Position numbers and translations under genes: made by a program. From the NCBI GenBank assembly GCA_000434175.1, contig HF999772.1, forward strand, positions 1 to 33,083: a DNA stretch of 33,083 bases, given 5' to 3'. The notes under the pieces are model-generated. The model made no database searches and was not told the origin of the DNA. It was given only the letters and a program-made list of their open reading frames with translations. Of this stretch, positions 1 through 7,874 are shown piece after piece (the stretch's first letter is position 1; each line of letters opens with the position of its first letter). Source of the stretch: Mycoplasma sp. CAG:611. GTDB lineage: Bacteria; Bacillota_I; Bacilli_A; RF39; UBA660.

Positions 1-437
1 CTTAATCTTTCAAATGCATTATTTTTTATTTCTTTTTCAAGTGCTCTTTTAGATAAGTTCTTCTTTATACACATATTAATATAATAATTTCTTTTATTTT
101 CATTTTTTATTGGCAAAAGCAGACAAATATTAGACCATGTCAATTGGTGCGCCACTGGCGCACCTTTTTTAAAATACATATAAAATTGCCTAAATCTCTT
201 TAAATTACTAGAATTATAACCCTTACCATATTTTTCTGTTAGCTCAATACTCCATTCTTTAATTAATCCATTGCCATACTTTGCTCTTTCTTCTCCTCCT
301 TGTGCTTCGATAAGTAACTTTCCTATTTCAAAATAATTACTTACTAAATCTTTATTTTTAAAATAATCATGATATCCTTTATTCACTTCTGTTTTCTCTA
401 CTAATTTTATTAATTCTTTTTTATAATCTTTTTCCAT
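1..437 (-). CDS. DUF1016 (YhcG-like) protein, N-terminal part, cut by the window edge
   Basis: The reading frame starts at ATG 437-435 behind a strong TGGAGGG Shine-Dalgarno (443-449) and stays open to base 1, about 145 codons. The protein has the family pattern YFEIGKLLIEAQGGEERAKY, then GLIKEWSIELTEKYGKGY, RFRQFYMYF, QLTWSNICLLLPI and NKRNYYINMCI. These match the DUF1016 N-terminal domain as I know it; the PDDEXK nuclease domain usual in YhcG-type proteins would lie beyond the left edge and cannot be seen. The family is often found near restriction or other accessory genes; its cellular role is not settled. An unusually GC-rich palindrome (146-164) lies inside the coding region. No further genes of an accessory island are visible in the window. 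Confidence 0.85.
   Translation of the reverse strand, partial: MEKDYKKELIKLVEKTEVNKGYHDYFKNKDLVSNYFEIGKLLIEAQGGEERAKYGNGLIKEWSIELTEKYGKGYNSSNLKRFRQFYMYFKKGAPVAHQLTWSNICLLLPIKNENKRNYYINMCIKKNLSKRALEKEIKNNAFERL
146..164. repeat. 19-bp GC-rich perfect palindrome inside the DUF1016 gene
   Basis: GGTGCGCCACTGGCGCACC has two 9-base arms around a single central C. It is far richer in G and C than anything around it. On the coding strand it is read in frame as GAPVAHQ, using GCG, CCA, GTG and CAC codons that are rare in this window. On the plus strand it is followed by six T. Confidence 0.85.
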
Positions 438-511
438 AGAAACCCTCCAGTTAGATAGGTTAGCATATATAAAAATGCTTTGCAAATGGCTAATTTTGAC
501 TTTTCAAACAC

Positions 512-540
512 AAAAAAAGATGAATTTTTAAAATTCATCT
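512..540 (-). terminator. Rho-independent terminator after the DUF4097 gene
   Basis: A perfect 11-base inverted repeat (518-528 and 530-540, AGATGAATTTT arms) is followed on the minus strand by seven T (512-518 complement). It lies about 85 bases past the DUF4097 stop codon and would end the LiaF-like/DUF4097 transcript. The rest of 438-624 holds no gene I can support. Confidence 0.7.
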
Positions 541-624
541 TAAGGCCAATTTTCATTTTTCAAATATTTTTTATTATGAATACTTATGTATTAAGCAAAT
601 TTAACTTTTTTTATAATTTTTTTG

Positions 625-1437
625 TTATTTTGCATAATTTATATCTATTGTTCCTATACCTCCATCAACAAAAACAAAAACATTTCCATTTCCTAATACT
701 TGGTTATCACTTACTTCATTACCATTAATCTTTGTAACGCCAAGTCCTTTATTAACTTTTATTTTATAATCTTTTCCAATTAAATTTAAATTTAAGTTTC
801 CAACACCAGTATCTATTTTACCAACTGTTTTTATTAAAGATGTAATATTAACTTCGCCTAAACCAGTATCTAAATCTAAATTACTAAAATTACCATTTTT
901 AATAGTTACCTTACCTACTCCTGTTTCAATTTTAGCATAATTTACTTTAATTTCATTAATTAAAACATCACCAACACCAAAACTTAATTCTAAATTATTT
1001 GTATTAAGATTATCAATATTTACTTTTCCTACCCCTGTTTCTAAATCAATTTCATTTAAAAACATGTTATTAGGAATATATATTGTTACAGTTTTAATAT
1101 CCTTCGTTTTAAGAAAACTAGATTTACTTTCTTTTATGACAAGTTTATTACCCTCATTATTACAAAATATGTTTTCACTATTAGTTTCTACTAAAAATTC
1201 ATCACCAGTTTTAATAATTAAACTACTGTTTTTAATATCAATATCTAATTCATTAAAACTTGAAGCATAATTACATACTTTATTTTGATTCAAATTATCA
1301 TTATCATTTTTCCTGTTAGAAAATAAAAGTTCTGTTAAACCATAAAATCCTACGGCAACTGTATAAATAATCAAAAATGTTAAAAAACATCCAAACCCTA
1401 TTGCTAAATATTTTATTATTTTATTCGTTGTTGTCAC
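625..1437 (-). CDS. DUF4097 (LiaG-like) membrane-anchored beta-repeat protein
   Basis: This is a 270-residue protein with one N-terminal membrane segment (about residues 8-33), followed by an outer domain of short repeats. Seven rungs carry a glycine signature: ETGVGKV, SFGVGDV, ETGVGKV, DTGLGEV, DTGVGNL, NKGLGVT and DGGIGTI, roughly 20 residues apart. This is the pattern of the DUF4097 putative adhesin fold, a right-handed beta structure; LiaG of Bacillus belongs here. The start is GTG 1437-1435, overlapping the TGA stop of the upstream LiaF-like gene as GTGA. Its Shine-Dalgarno GGAGGAG lies inside the last codons of that gene, so translation is probably coupled. A role in envelope-stress sensing is inferred from the family and the neighbour, not shown. 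Confidence 0.8.
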   Translation of the reverse strand: MTTTNKIIKYLAIGFGCFLTFLIIYTVAVGFYGLTELLFSNRKNDNDNLNQNKVCNYASSFNELDIDIKNSSLIIKTGDEFLVETNSENIFCNNEGNKLVIKESKSSFLKTKDIKTVTIYIPNNMFLNEIDLETGVGKVNIDNLNTNNLELSFGVGDVLINEIKVNYAKIETGVGKVTIKNGNFSNLDLDTGLGEVNITSLIKTVGKIDTGVGNLNLNLIGKDYKIKVNKGLGVTKINGNEVSDNQVLGNGNVFVFVDGGIGTIDINYAK

Positions 1438-2117
1438 TTAATGTCAACTCCTCCAAACATACAAAAAGCATTAATGTAAATAGTTTTTGATTTATCATTA
1501 ACTTCTGTTTTCTTTTTATTTTCTACTCCACCAAATAAGGATGTTGATTTAATTAGTACTTTTGTATCTTCTTTTACATATATATCAATACCTCCAAAAA
1601 CAGAACATGTATTAATAACAACTTCTTTATCTAATTTGGCATTTCTTAAATCACATTTAACTCCACCGAAAACTGCATTTAAATCTAAACTATTAATCTT
1701 TTCATTATCATAATTTAAATCTTTACTAGAAAAAATTGCATTTATTTCTTTATCATCTTTTTTGCTTTTATTTAATTCTCCTATTTTTTTACTTAAATCA
1801 CGATTTAATGTTTCTTTAAAAATGAATGATAATCCAATTATAATTAAAATAATTGGTAATAATAATTTCCATAGTATATCAAAATTTAAAATATCTTGAC
1901 AACATAATAATAAAATTACACCAACAGCAATTCCAACTGTATCTCCTGTTTTATCATTGTCCGTAAATAGTCCAATAAAACATGGTACAATTATAAAAAG
2001 TGTCCACCATCCATTAAAAAACAAATCAATATTTGTTACCTTAAATGAATTAAGGCCAACGATAACTCCTACTGCGATAAAAACAAGTCCCCATAGTAAA
2101 CTTCCAAATTTTTTCAT
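1434..2117 (-). CDS. LiaF-like membrane protein with FGG-repeat C-terminal domain
   Basis: This 227-residue protein begins with about four hydrophobic segments (residues 5-22, 32-50, 60-75, 84-102), the DUF5668/LiaF transmembrane region. After a charged linker comes an extramembrane beta domain with four repeats of FGG: NAVFGGVK, CSVFGGID, TSLFGGVE and CMFGGVD. This layout is that of LiaF and VraT-type proteins, which in Firmicutes modulate a LiaRS/VraSR histidine-kinase system responding to cell-wall antibiotics. No kinase or regulator gene is visible in this window, so a link to a two-component system is only inferred. The ATG at 2117 follows a GAGGG Shine-Dalgarno. The gene is co-transcribed with the DUF4097 gene (4-base overlap). 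Confidence 0.8.
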   Translation of the reverse strand: MKKFGSLLWGLVFIAVGVIVGLNSFKVTNIDLFFNGWWTLFIIVPCFIGLFTDNDKTGDTVGIAVGVILLLCCQDILNFDILWKLLLPIILIIIGLSFIFKETLNRDLSKKIGELNKSKKDDKEINAIFSSKDLNYDNEKINSLDLNAVFGGVKCDLRNAKLDKEVVINTCSVFGGIDIYVKEDTKVLIKSTSLFGGVENKKKTEVNDKSKTIYINAFCMFGGVDIK

Positions 2118-2162
2118 AAAATATTCCCTCTTTTCTTATTTTTTTACAATTATATAATATCA

Positions 2163-2188
2163 CAAAAAAAATAGATTTTCATCTATTT
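2163..2188 (-). terminator. Terminator after htrA
   Basis: Arms AAATAGAT (2169-2176) and ATCTATTT (2181-2188) with a four-base loop are followed on the minus strand by a run of T. The hairpin abuts the htrA stop codon (2189-2191). Confidence 0.75.
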
Positions 2189-3400
2189 TTATGCATTTTT
2201 ATTACTTGCAACAAGTTTAATTGTCACTTTATGTTCTTTATTATTCCTTAAATAAGTTAAAGTAACTGTATCCCCAACATTATGTTTATATAATTCATAC
2301 TTGAAGTAAGAAGTGTTTTTAATAGCTACATCATCAATTTTAGTAATAATATCTCCTTCTTTTAAACCTGCTTTTGAAGCTGATGAATTTTCTTCAACTG
2401 CTACAACATAAACACCATCTTTTTTTAATATAGTACTACTTGCATCATACATACTTATACCTAAATATGGTCTTATTATTGCTTCTTTATTGATAAATTT
2501 ATTAGCGTATTCTATTGCAGTTTCAATTGGAATAGCAAATCCCATACCTTCAACTGTTGTATTTGATATTTTCATATTTGTAATTCCAATTACTTCACCA
2601 TTTACATTACATAAAGGTCCTCCACTGTTACCTGAATTAATCGGAGCATCAGTTTGTAAAACATTCATTACAAAAGATGTAGAACTACTTGATACTTCAA
2701 CTTTTCTATTTTTTCCTGAAATAATGCCTCTTGTTACAGTCCAAGAATATGCACTCGCATCAAGGGGAGCTCCTACAGTAAATGCCGTATCTCCTACTCT
2801 TAAGCTTTCACTACTTCCAAGTGTTGCAACAGATATAACTTTACTACTATCAACACTTAAAACAGCAACATCTGAATAAGTATCATTTCCTACTAAAGTA
2901 GCTTTAACTCTTTCATTATTTGTAAATATTACATTATATTCTGTTCCTGATTCCACCACATGACTATTTGTTAAAATATAACTTGTTTTATCATCTTTTT
3001 TAAATACAAAACCAGTTCCTGTTGATATTAATTTACCATTTTTATAGTTTTCTACAACAACAACAGAATCAACTACTTTTTCAACACTATCGGCAATGCC
3101 TGTTTCTGTTATATTAACATTCTTAACAAATTCTAATTTTCCACTTGTACCTGCCTTATTTATATAAAATAAATAAAACATTGAAAGAACAATAGCAGTT
3201 GTTATTAATGCTGTAACTACAATAATAATAATTGTTTTATTACTATTTTTATTTATTACATCTTTTTTTGTTTCTTTAAAAACTTCTTTTTCTAAAGGTT
3301 TGTTTTCCTCTATTTTTAATTTTTCTTTAATTTCATTTTCATTATTTTCTTTCTTTTTTCTTGTTACTTTTTTTATTTCTTTTTCATCTTTATTATCCAA
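2189..3400 (-). CDS. htrA: HtrA/DegP-like membrane-anchored serine protease
   Basis: This is a trypsin-like protease of the HtrA family acting at the outer face of the membrane on misfolded or stress-damaged proteins. Taking TTG 3400 as start, the protein has 403 residues: a highly charged cytoplasmic part (1-55), one membrane segment (about 56-79), the protease domain with His147 (ILTNSHVV), Asp177 (YSDVAVL) and Ser259 (NSGNSGGPL), and one C-terminal PDZ domain (SKAGLKEGDIITKID). The TTG is preferred because AGGAAGGG (3409-3416) sits 8 bases upstream. A longer in-frame start at 3454 would lie in the -35 box of a good promoter. The LiaF-like pair lies immediately downstream, suggesting an envelope-stress neighbourhood. 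Confidence 0.9.
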   Translation of the reverse strand: MDNKDEKEIKKVTRKKKENNENEIKEKLKIEENKPLEKEVFKETKKDVINKNSNKTIIIIVVTALITTAIVLSMFYLFYINKAGTSGKLEFVKNVNITETGIADSVEKVVDSVVVVENYKNGKLISTGTGFVFKKDDKTSYILTNSHVVESGTEYNVIFTNNERVKATLVGNDTYSDVAVLSVDSSKVISVATLGSSESLRVGDTAFTVGAPLDASAYSWTVTRGIISGKNRKVEVSSSSTSFVMNVLQTDAPINSGNSGGPLCNVNGEVIGITNMKISNTTVEGMGFAIPIETAIEYANKFINKEAIIRPYLGISMYDASSTILKKDGVYVVAVEENSSASKAGLKEGDIITKIDDVAIKNTSYFKYELYKHNVGDTVTLTYLRNNKEHKVTIKLVASNKNA

Positions 3401-3425
3401 AGTAATCACCCTTCCTACATTAATA

Positions 3426-3454
3426 ATTTTAACATTTATACCAAAAAAATACAA
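3426..3454 (-). promoter_or_regulatory. Sigma-A-type promoter of htrA
   Basis: On the minus strand TTGTAT (3449-3454) and TAAAAT (3426-3431) are separated by 17 bases. TG one base upstream of the -10 box gives an extended -10. Transcription would start near 3419, consistent with the TTG start at 3400. Confidence 0.6.
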
Positions 3455-3567
3455 TAAAGATTATGTAGTAATTATGTGAAATATTTGTAAATTTACTTTT
3501 TATAGGTAATACACTATCTCCAAGTTTACACCTTAAAAATATAATATAAATAGAAAGGAGTGTTTTT

Positions 3568-3720
3568 ATGTATTATCCTGGATATCCTTACTATAGTAAT
3601 GATAACGGATCTAACTGGAGTTGGATTTGGATTATTATAATTATTATATTCTTTATCTTCTTCTTTAACTACGGAGGAAATAATAATAATTGTTGTTGTA
3701 ACAAAAATAAATGTAATTAA
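3568..3720 (+). CDS. Small single-span membrane protein with Cys-rich tail (50 aa)
   Basis: ATG 3568 follows a strong AGAAAGGAG Shine-Dalgarno (3552-3560), and the frame ends at TAA 3718-3720 just before a clear terminator, which supports a real gene. The peptide starts MYYPGYPYYSNDNGSNW, rich in Tyr, Pro and Gly, then has one membrane segment of Trp, Ile and Phe, and ends NYGGNNNNCCCNKNKCN with four Cys. The overall shape (tyrosine-glycine head, one span, Cys) recalls small YjcZ-type sporulation-associated peptides, but I cannot assign it to a family. Cys clustering could bind metal or form disulfides; this is inference. It is a short unit of its own upstream of ftsW. Confidence 0.7.
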   Translation: MYYPGYPYYSNDNGSNWSWIWIIIIIIFFIFFFNYGGNNNNCCCNKNKCN

Positions 3721-3725
3721 ATGTC

Positions 3726-3754
3726 AAAAAAGTATTTTTTGTAAATACTTTTTT
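3726..3754 (+). terminator. Terminator after the small membrane protein gene
   Basis: Arms AAAAAAGTATTT (3726-3737) and AAATACTTTTTT (3743-3754) with a TTTGT loop end in a T run. It separates the small gene from ftsW. Confidence 0.8.
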
Positions 3755-3793
3755 TATTTTATTAATAAAATTATATAGAAGCGAGTTGATAAA

Positions 3794-4879
3794 ATGTTTA
3801 GTATTAAAAATAAATATAATAAAATATTACTTATTAGTGTTGTTATTTTAACTATATTTGGAATTATCATGATATATTCAGCATCACATATTTGGGCTTT
3901 ATATAAATTTAATAATGCTTTAAAATATGCTATTTTTCAACTTCTTTTTGCAGGACTAGGATTTATTTTAATGAAAATAATTAGTAAAATTGATTATAAA
4001 ATATATTATGAAAAAGCTAACTTAATAATATTACTTTGTTTAATCTTATTAATACTTGTTTTAATTCCAGGACTTGGTGTTGTAAGAAATGGATCAAGAA
4101 GTTGGTTTAGTATTTTTTCATTTAGTATTCAACCTAGTGAAATAGCTAAATTAGGATTAATTATTTTTGTTTCTAAATATTTATCAAAAGTTAAAAAAAT
4201 AAATTTCAAAGAAATATTACCTGTTTTAATTGTGGTAGGATTATTCTTTGGACTTATTATGTTACAACCAGATTTTGGAACTGGTATGGTTTTAGTAATG
4301 AGTATTGTTGCTTTACTTTTTATTTCAGGTTTAAATATGAAATTCTTTTATATTTTAGGTTTTGTAGGAATAATAGGAATAACTGCTTTAATTGTTATTG
4401 CACCATATCGTATGGCTAGAATAACATCTTTTATAGACCCATGGAAAGATCCTTTAGGAAGTGGCTTTCAAATAATTCAAAGTTTATATGCCATAGGTCC
4501 AGGGGGACTTTTTGGAACAGGTTTTTTGAATTCCAGACAAAAAAGTTTTTACTTGCCAGAACCTCAAACTGATTTTATTTTTTCAATAATTTGTGAAGAA
4601 TTTGGTGTTGTCGGAGCATTATTTGTTATTATTTTATTTATTATTATTTGTTATACATCAATAAAAATAACATTACAAAAAACAGACCTTTTTGGAAAAT
4701 ATTTAATATTTGGTATAATTTTTCAAATAATATTTCAAGCAGTACTTAACCTATCTGTTGTAATAGGTCTTATTCCTGTTACTGGAGTAACCCTTCCTTT
4801 TTTAAGTTATGGAGGAAGTAGTTTAGTTATAACAATGATTATGATAGGAATTATCTTAAATATAAGTAAACAGGATTAA
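3794..4879 (+). CDS. ftsW: FtsW/SpoVE-type SEDS peptidoglycan glycosyltransferase
   Basis: This 361-residue, roughly ten-span membrane protein polymerises lipid II at the septum, normally with a class B PBP. Family marks are all present: IYSAS (27-31), QPSE (113-116), QPDFGTG (158-164), the IDPWKDPLGSGFQ loop carrying the expected catalytic Asp region, YAIGPGGLFGTG, LPEPQTDFIFSIICEE and the C-terminal GVTLPFLSYGGSS. The LPEPQTDFIFSII stretch and the GGLFG loop fit FtsW/SpoVE better than RodA. The Shine-Dalgarno (GAAGCGAG) is weaker than those of its neighbours. No class B PBP is visible nearby; SepF, GpsB and PBP1A elsewhere in the window belong to the same process. A zinc transporter gene follows after 22 bases. 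Confidence 0.9.
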   Translation: MFSIKNKYNKILLISVVILTIFGIIMIYSASHIWALYKFNNALKYAIFQLLFAGLGFILMKIISKIDYKIYYEKANLIILLCLILLILVLIPGLGVVRNGSRSWFSIFSFSIQPSEIAKLGLIIFVSKYLSKVKKINFKEILPVLIVVGLFFGLIMLQPDFGTGMVLVMSIVALLFISGLNMKFFYILGFVGIIGITALIVIAPYRMARITSFIDPWKDPLGSGFQIIQSLYAIGPGGLFGTGFLNSRQKSFYLPEPQTDFIFSIICEEFGVVGALFVIILFIIICYTSIKITLQKTDLFGKYLIFGIIFQIIFQAVLNLSVVIGLIPVTGVTLPFLSYGGSSLVITMIMIGIILNISKQD

Positions 4880-4901
4880 AAAAGATGAAAGAGGGTTTCT
4901 T

Positions 4902-5654
4902 ATGAATATAAAATTAGGATTTATTTTATCTTTTATCGCAGGATTTTCTACTTTAATTGGAAGTGTTTTTATTTTTTTTAACAATAAGAAAAAAGATAAT
5001 ATAATAATATCTTCTTTAGCATTTGCAAGTGGTGTTATGAGTTTTGTATCATTTTTTGATTTAATTCCTGAAGCTTTTAATATACTTAATAAATCTTATA
5101 ATAATATATTTTCTTTAATTAATATCTTTTTATTTATAGTAATAGGTATTGTTTTATCTATTTTAATTGATAAATTATTACCTGATAAAACTTATAATAA
5201 AAAAGATAAACTTTATCATGTTGGTTTGTTTTCTATGGTAGCTATAATTATTCACAACATTCCTGAAGGTATAGCTACATTTTTAACAACTACATCTAAT
5301 TTAAATCTAGGTTTAAAATTAACTATTGCTATTGCTCTTCATAATATACCCGAAGGTATTAGTATTTCTCTTCCTATTTATTATTCCTTAAATAATAAGA
5401 AAAAAGCCTTTTTATATACTTTTATTTCTTCTATATCAGAACCTTTCGGAGCATTCCTTTGTTTTATCTTTATTGGTCCTTATGTAAATATATTATTTTT
5501 AGGGTTTTTATTTTCTTTAATTTCTGGCATTATGTTATATATATCTATATACGAATTATTAAAAGAATCATTAAGTTATAATAAAAAATACTTAACAATT
5601 ATTTTTTACTTAATTGGAAGTATTTTTACTATTTTAAACAGTATATTCTTTTAA
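4902..5654 (+). CDS. zupT: ZIP-family divalent metal transporter (ZupT-like)
   Basis: This 250-residue membrane protein takes up zinc or a related divalent metal into the cytoplasm. It has about eight hydrophobic segments and the two signature metal-site motifs HNIPEG at residues 118-123 and 147-152, plus the FFDLIPEAF motif (51-59) of the third helix. The loop between spans 3 and 4 is short and not His-rich. A GAGGG Shine-Dalgarno precedes the ATG. The gene lies 22 bases after ftsW and probably shares its transcript. Its last 21 bases overlap the 3' end of the convergent glycosyltransferase gene, and I see no terminator between them. The exact metal cannot be told from sequence. Confidence 0.88.
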   Translation: MNIKLGFILSFIAGFSTLIGSVFIFFNNKKKDNIIISSLAFASGVMSFVSFFDLIPEAFNILNKSYNNIFSLINIFLFIVIGIVLSILIDKLLPDKTYNKKDKLYHVGLFSMVAIIIHNIPEGIATFLTTTSNLNLGLKLTIAIALHNIPEGISISLPIYYSLNNKKKAFLYTFISSISEPFGAFLCFIFIGPYVNILFLGFLFSLISGIMLYISIYELLKESLSYNKKYLTIIFYLIGSIFTILNSIFF

Positions 5655-6833
5655 TGCTTTTATATAAACATCTTTTACTTTTGAAGCAAAACAAGAAAGA
5701 GAATAATTATTAGAACTAATTTTAGCATTGTTTTCCAAATTTTCTAATAATCTTTTATCCTCAATTAATTTTAAGATTAATTGAGTAAGTTCACTTTTAT
5801 TTTTAAATATATAACCATTATAACCATTAATAACAACATCTATAAAACTTTCATCATTTATACATAAAACAGGTTTAGAAGATGAAAATGCTTCCATTAA
5901 GGTTAAACCTTGTGTTTCATAATGTGATGCCGTTAGTAAAACGTTTGATATATTATAAAAAATAGGAATATCTTGATAATCTACTTTACCTGTAAAAATA
6001 CAATTATCAAAAATATTTAACTTTTTAGCTAATTCTTTTAATTCTTTTTCCAAAGGACCTGTTCCTATGATTAAAAGTTTAGCATTTTTATGTTTTTTTA
6101 CTACATTAACATAACTTTCTATTAAAAAATCAACATTTTTTTCTTTTCCTAATCTACTTACAGATAATGAAATAAAATCATCATCTTTAATATTATATTT
6201 CTTTTTAATTTCTTTTATTTTAGATTTTTTAATATTATCTATATTAAATTTATCTATATCAATACCACTTGGAATAATACTTATGTTGTGTTTTACTTTA
6301 TAGTTTTTTATTATATTATTTTTTGTTTTTAAACTTGGTACGATAACTTCTTTTATTGTTTTTGAAAAATATACTTTCATATATGATTTTAAAATACTTT
6401 TTGTTACCTTAGAAGTAAAATGATCTAGCATTGTATCAAGATTTTGTTCATATAAAGAATGATAAGTATGAACCATTGGTATATCAAATTTTTTAGCCAT
6501 TGACTTAGCAAAAAGTCCTATCCCAAATTCAGTATTAGAATGAATTAAATCTAAATGTAAATCCTTAATCATTTTAACAGCTTTTACAGGATATGTTATT
6601 CTTACTTTATAATCATATATATTAATTGGTAACCCTGGTATTCTAATAACATCATCTTTTTTTATATATTTATTATTTTTAGGAATACTGTTAACTGTAA
6701 TTATAAATACTTTACAGTTTTCGTATTTTTCTAATGCTTTTTTTAAATTTTCAACTGCGATTACTACCCCGCTTATTGATGGATAATACACATCTGTAAA
6801 AATTCCTATCCTAAGTTTTTTATTATCTTTCAT
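5634..6833 (-). CDS. GT4-family glycosyltransferase, probably diacylglycerol glucosyltransferase
   Basis: This is a 399-residue retaining glycosyltransferase of the GT-B fold. The N-terminal half starts IGIFTDVYYPSISGVVIAVE, the acceptor-side loop typical of alpha-monoglucosyldiacylglycerol synthases and their relatives. The C-terminal half has VSRLGKEKNVDFLIE and the donor-site E-x7-E motif in YETQGLTLMEAF. Such enzymes add glucose to diacylglycerol, making glycolipid for membrane balance or lipoteichoic acid anchoring. The acceptor is inferred from family resemblance; a different lipid or a glycan acceptor is possible. The ATG at 6833 follows a GGAAAAAATT spacing with an AAAGG Shine-Dalgarno. 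It is convergent with and overlaps the ZIP gene by 21 bases. Confidence 0.82.
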   Translation of the reverse strand: MKDNKKLRIGIFTDVYYPSISGVVIAVENLKKALEKYENCKVFIITVNSIPKNNKYIKKDDVIRIPGLPINIYDYKVRITYPVKAVKMIKDLHLDLIHSNTEFGIGLFAKSMAKKFDIPMVHTYHSLYEQNLDTMLDHFTSKVTKSILKSYMKVYFSKTIKEVIVPSLKTKNNIIKNYKVKHNISIIPSGIDIDKFNIDNIKKSKIKEIKKKYNIKDDDFISLSVSRLGKEKNVDFLIESYVNVVKKHKNAKLLIIGTGPLEKELKELAKKLNIFDNCIFTGKVDYQDIPIFYNISNVLLTASHYETQGLTLMEAFSSSKPVLCINDESFIDVVINGYNGYIFKNKSELTQLILKLIEDKRLLENLENNAKISSNNYSLSCFASKVKDVYIKALKEYTV

Positions 6834-6890
6834 AATTTTTTCCTTTCATATATATTATAGTATATAATAAATATTAAAAAAAGATTAAAA

Positions 6891-7295
6891 TTATAAAATT
6901 TCAATCTCATCGATAAGTTCAAATTGTTTTGTTAAAACTTCCCTAACTTTAGATTTTAACTGCTTTATATTTTTTTCTAACATTTCTTTTTTCATATCTA
7001 ATTTTTGTGTTTCTATTAAAGCATCATTTATTATTTTATTGGCATTGTTTCTTGCCTCATTTATTATTAACTCTGCTTCTTTTTTTGCATTTTCTTTTAA
7101 TTCTTTTTTTATTTGTTCTTCTTTTTCATAATTGTAATTATATGGTATATTACGTGATATTTCTAATTCTTTTTTTAATCTATCAATTTCTATTTGTTGA
7201 TCTTTAATTGTAGATATATTCTGTTCTATTTTTCTAATTGCATAATCTAATATTTCTTTTATCTCTTCTTTATCATAAGAATATGTGTCATTCAA
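6891..7295 (-). CDS. DivIVA-like coiled-coil protein
   Basis: This is a 134-residue, almost entirely helical protein with heptad-like charged repeats (for example IRKIEQNISTIKDQQIEIDR and KKELKENAKKEAELIINEA). The segment KKEAELIINEARNNANKII is typical of the C-terminal coiled coil of DivIVA. It directly follows sepF, the usual place of divIVA in Firmicutes division clusters. It lacks the canonical N-terminal DivIVA membrane-binding segment (a TPLDI/RGY-type sequence), so it may be a shortened or divergent DivIVA, or another septal coiled-coil adaptor. The start is TTG 7295-7293, with AGGTGGTGATG upstream. Function at the division site is inferred from position and composition. Confidence 0.7.
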   Translation of the reverse strand: MNDTYSYDKEEIKEILDYAIRKIEQNISTIKDQQIEIDRLKKELEISRNIPYNYNYEKEEQIKKELKENAKKEAELIINEARNNANKIINDALIETQKLDMKKEMLEKNIKQLKSKVREVLTKQFELIDEIEIL

Positions 7296-7325
7296 AAAAC
7301 ATCACCACCTAATTACTTTTTTATC

Positions 7326-7742
7326 TTACCATTCGTATTCGTTATTTTCTTTATTTTCTTCTTCTTTTTTTACTTTTGGTTTTTCCCCTTCAGTCATTTT
7401 TCCTTCAACTGAAACATTATTTGGAGTACATAAAAATATTCCATTACCAAGTTTTTGTAATGTTCCACTTATCGCATAAAGTGTACCACTTAAAAAATCT
7501 ATTATTCTTTTTGCTTGTTCTGGAGTTACTCTTTTTAAATTAACAACAACAGTATTTCTTGCTTTTAAATAATCAGCAATTTGTTGTGATTCAGAAAATG
7601 CACGTGGTTCAAGTAAAATCATTTTATTACCATTACCTGTTGTTTCTTTAAAACCATCTTTTGTTACACCATAATATTCATCATCTTTTGTATCTTCACC
7701 AAAATCAGTACCTATAAATTTTTTAAATTTATCAAAAGCCAT
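7326..7742 (-). CDS. sepF: Cell division protein SepF
   Basis: SepF is a 138-residue membrane-associated protein that aligns FtsZ filaments at the septum. An N-terminal amphipathic segment (MAFDKFKKFIG) is followed by an acidic linker and the conserved core: ILLEPRAFSESQQIADYL, VVVNLKRVTPEQAKRIIDFL and GTLYAISGTLQKLGNGIFL. The acidic-lysine tail (about 119-138) is a variable end. GGAGGG precedes the ATG. It forms a two-gene unit with the DivIVA-like gene (30-base gap). Confidence 0.93.
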   Translation of the reverse strand: MAFDKFKKFIGTDFGEDTKDDEYYGVTKDGFKETTGNGNKMILLEPRAFSESQQIADYLKARNTVVVNLKRVTPEQAKRIIDFLSGTLYAISGTLQKLGNGIFLCTPNNVSVEGKMTEGEKPKVKKEEENKENNEYEW

Positions 7743-7836
7743 ATAAATCCCTCCGTATTTTTAATTTATATTTATATTTTATCACAACAATACATTTTTT
7801 TAAATAGTTTTATTTAATTTATTTTAATTATAATGT

Positions 7837-7860
7837 AAAAAAGTACAAACTTTGTACTTT
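7837..7860 (-). terminator. Terminator after recA
   Basis: Arms AAAGTACAAA (7840-7849) and TTTGTACTTT (7851-7860) are followed on the minus strand by TTT. It lies 14 bases past the recA stop codon. Confidence 0.75.
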
Positions 7861-7874
7861 AAATTTATTATTTT

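Noticed and set aside
480..728. 82-codon open frame on the plus strand
   Set aside because: Low-complexity Phe/Leu/His peptide, antisense to the DUF4097 gene end, and it crosses the minus-strand terminator.
2490..2879. 129-codon open frame on the plus strand
   Set aside because: It is antisense to the htrA protease domain, has no Shine-Dalgarno, and its composition follows the htrA codons.
3401..3454. Longer N-terminus for HtrA starting at 3454
   Set aside because: It would place the start within the -35 box of the htrA promoter; TTG 3400 has the proper Shine-Dalgarno.
3525..3552. TTTACA with TAAATA as a promoter for the small membrane protein gene
   Set aside because: Transcription would start inside the Shine-Dalgarno, so the match is probably chance.
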